Below, piece by piece: positions 62,292 to 64,000 of a stretch of 64,000 nucleotides of DNA; within the stretch, counting starts at the first letter, position 1; each line of letters begins with the position of its first letter. The stretch comes from JAHDHW01 sp965220465 (lineage in GTDB: Bacteria; Bacteroidota; Bacteroidia; Chitinophagales; Saprospiraceae), in assembly GCA_965220465.1 (NCBI GenBank), contig CBDCPZ010000020.1:186001-250000 (forward strand), in the 5' to 3' direction. The notes beneath the pieces were generated by a model. It searched no databases. It was not told the origin of the DNA and was given only the letters and a program-made list of their open reading frames with translations. Both the position numbers and the translations under genes were made by a program.

Positions 62292-63044
62292 TTAATTTTT
62301 TTGGGTAAAAAGATGCCAGTTTTGTCTAAGTTGTAACAACTCAGTATCTATCCATTGTTTTGATTTAGTGAGGATTTCTTCAGCATTTTTGGATTTAATT
62401 GCTTTTCCATAACTTACTTTAATTGCTGTTTTAGGATAACCAAAAGCTCTAAAAAAGTGCGGAACGAAGGTGTCCTCACCCACGAAAGCCATCGTTTCGT
62501 TTTGGTATTCTAATGCGATGGGATAGACCTTGATGTTTTCATTGGCTGCATCTTCAAACATTCCTTTTTTGAATGGAATTGTTTTATCCTGAATATGAGT
62601 GGTTCCCTCCGGATAATTAATGACGAAGTATCCGTTTTTTATAGTATTGGAAATATTTTCCCGCGTTTGTTTTCTACTTTCAATATTGCTTCGATCCACG
62701 AATATTGCCCCTGAAACCTGCGCCGCTGTTCCGATAATTGGCCATTTTTTTACTTCTGCTTTTCCGACTGGAAGCGCATAAATATCTTTTAAAATAATAA
62801 ATGGATCAAAATACGATCGGTGATTACAAACTAATAATCCACCTCCTTGAGGCAAATCGCCAATGACTTCGATTTGAATACCCAGGACTGGAATTAAAAT
62901 GTTTGTAAATTCTTTTCGCAATCGCAAGCCACGATCGAGGTTGTATCCGACAAAAAGGGATTTAAACAGATAACGGGAAATGTAAAAAGTAGCTCCCAAT
63001 CCAAAAAAGATAAGGCGATATGCGGCCCTTAAATTGCGGATCAT
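62292..63044 (-). CDS. 1-acyl-glycerol-3-phosphate acyltransferase-type O-acyltransferase (GlsA/OlsA-like)
   Basis: The 250-residue protein has the HX4D motif in CNHRSYFDPF and the NYPEGTTHI block, in the PlsC fold with one N-terminal hydrophobic segment. Its ATG overlaps the stop of the preceding N-acyltransferase by one base. The pair matches the two-step glycine/ornithine lipid pathway of Bacteroidota, where this enzyme adds the second acyl chain to the lyso-aminolipid. An ordinary phospholipid role is the alternative. Confidence 0.85.
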   Translation of the reverse strand: MIRNLRAAYRLIFFGLGATFYISRYLFKSLFVGYNLDRGLRLRKEFTNILIPVLGIQIEVIGDLPQGGGLLVCNHRSYFDPFIILKDIYALPVGKAEVKKWPIIGTAAQVSGAIFVDRSNIESRKQTRENISNTIKNGYFVINYPEGTTHIQDKTIPFKKGMFEDAANENIKVYPIALEYQNETMAFVGEDTFVPHFFRAFGYPKTAIKVSYGKAIKSKNAEEILTKSKQWIDTELLQLRQNWHLFTQKN

Positions 63045-63961
63045 TATTTCTCATTTAACAAAGCCAGTGTTTCTTCCGGAACGTTTTTGAGATCGAGAAG
63101 CATCAAACCATCCAATGCATTTGAAAAATTAGGGTCAATATTAAAACTGATAAATTTTGCATTTTGCCTCGAATATTGTTTGAGCATGATTGGAACTCGA
63201 ATATTTATCTGTTCGATACTTTCAAGGAAAGATTCCAGATTTTTTAATTTTCCATCAAATTGAGTGATTTGATCTTCGAGGTCAATTTCGTTTACGATTG
63301 GCTTGTAAGGTGTTCTTGGTTCAAAATATTTAGCATTTTTAGCATCGTAACAATAGCGTTTTACAAAAGCTATAATCATACTTCTTGAAATATCAGAGTA
63401 GTTTTTGCTGATGCTTACAGGGCCGATCAAGTAACGATAATTTGGATTTTGATTTAAAAAAGTCAGAATCCCCCTCCAAAGCAAAAAAAGCGGAAAATGA
63501 TTTTTTTGATAATCTGGAACGATATAAGACCTGCCTAATTCAACAGATTTTTGCAAGGTTTTGAAAAAGCCCTTTTTAATATTGAAAAGACTGTTTATGT
63601 AAAAGCCATCAACTCCATGTGCCTCAAAAATATCGACTCCCACTCCTAATCTATAACCTCCGACAACTCTTTGTTCCGTGGTATCCCAAATAAATAGATT
63701 GTGATAATATTTATCAAAGCGGTCAATATCCAATTTGTTGCCCGTTCCTTCTCCAACTGCCCGAAAAGTGAGTTCCCTTAGGCGTCCAATTTCTCTGAGT
63801 AAATTAGGAATTAGGAATGCCGGAGCCAAATACACTTCAAATTTACCTCTTTTTAAGAGCAGGCAGTTATCGCTGAGACTATTTATCTCAACCTGAAGCA
63901 ACACTTTTGAAACCGGGGCAATTAACGCCTCCATTGCGGTAGTTACATTATTCACAACCAA
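63044..63961 (-). CDS. GNAT-fold N-acyltransferase for aminolipid synthesis (GlsB/OlsB-like)
   Basis: The 305-residue protein begins at a TTG (63961) or the ATG at 63934 (MEALIAPVSKVLLQ). It belongs to the hemolysin/OlsB acetyltransferase family: RELTFRAVGEGTGNKLDIDR, YHNLFIWDTTEQRVVGGYRL, and ELGRSYIVPDYQK. The family moves an acyl chain from ACP to the amino group of glycine or ornithine. Coupling to the O-acyltransferase gene supports aminolipid (glycine lipid or ornithine lipid) synthesis. The amino acid used cannot be told from sequence. Confidence 0.85.
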   Translation of the reverse strand: MVVNNVTTAMEALIAPVSKVLLQVEINSLSDNCLLLKRGKFEVYLAPAFLIPNLLREIGRLRELTFRAVGEGTGNKLDIDRFDKYYHNLFIWDTTEQRVVGGYRLGVGVDIFEAHGVDGFYINSLFNIKKGFFKTLQKSVELGRSYIVPDYQKNHFPLFLLWRGILTFLNQNPNYRYLIGPVSISKNYSDISRSMIIAFVKRYCYDAKNAKYFEPRTPYKPIVNEIDLEDQITQFDGKLKNLESFLESIEQINIRVPIMLKQYSRQNAKFISFNIDPNFSNALDGLMLLDLKNVPEETLALLNEK

Positions 63962-64000
63962 TTTTTATTTGGATAATTAATTTACCTTATATGTAAATTT

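Overview
The window looks like the chromosome of a Bacteroidota bacterium, most likely from the Saprospiria/Lewinella side of the phylum. The evidence is low GC with AT-rich spacers, a type IX secretion C-terminal sorting domain, DUF4837, DUF2723 and DUF4834 family proteins, a CotH/lamin-tail surface protein, four ECF sigma factors with membrane or beta-barrel partners, and promoters that fit the phylum-specific TTG-N18-21-TAnnTTTG pattern. I saw no rRNA, tRNA, CRISPR array or prophage. One complete IS256-family element is present.

Layout. 1-9 kb: a partial TPR gene, an EamA transporter, an ECF sigma / membrane protein / Spy-like periplasmic protein operon, a Rieske oxygenase, a CotH surface protein, an acyltransferase and a T9SS cargo protein. 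9-19 kb: ligA with an altered zinc site, a TlpA-type thioredoxin, a VanX-like dipeptidase, a perfect 17-copy heptamer microsatellite, a MoxR ATPase, an SRPBCC protein, a DUF4837 lipoprotein, and a second sigma/anti-sigma pair. 19-24 kb: the IS256 element, htpG, a small unknown ORF, and six tandem copies of a roughly 178-bp unit with two conserved hairpins. 24-42 kb: housekeeping and conserved genes (M28 peptidase, rpiB, DUF2723, moeA, RluA-type synthase, thiL, trmB, hydrolases, ftcD, cytochrome c, secreted unknowns). 42-58 kb: a catabolic island. 58-64 kb: NRDE protein, ATP-grasp protein, LysE exporter, and a glsB-glsA-like aminolipid operon.

The 42-58 kb island reads as a pathway for collagen-type modified amino acids. 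An AraC regulator diverges from a DHDPS-family deaminase, an alpha-ketoglutarate semialdehyde dehydrogenase, an ornithine-cyclodeaminase-family reductase and a 1010-residue fusion of an APH-type kinase, an M23 peptidase domain and a class III PLP enzyme. Further on come a two-cysteine 4-hydroxyproline epimerase, a D-amino-acid dehydrogenase and an Xaa-Pro aminopeptidase. Together these would convert trans-4-hydroxyproline to alpha-ketoglutarate. The fusion fits hydroxylysine kinase plus phosphohydroxylysine phospho-lyase. Two ECF sigma genes, a beta-barrel anti-sigma-like protein and a PepSY-like lipoprotein sit on the opposite strand inside the island.

The least explained feature is the tandem array at about 22.84-23.79 kb. 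Its two hairpins survive sequence change, including one compensatory base-pair change, while the short ORFs within it do not. It is my best candidate for an undescribed structured RNA system. Coordinates below use corrected start codons where signal peptides, promoters or terminators argue against the longest ORF.
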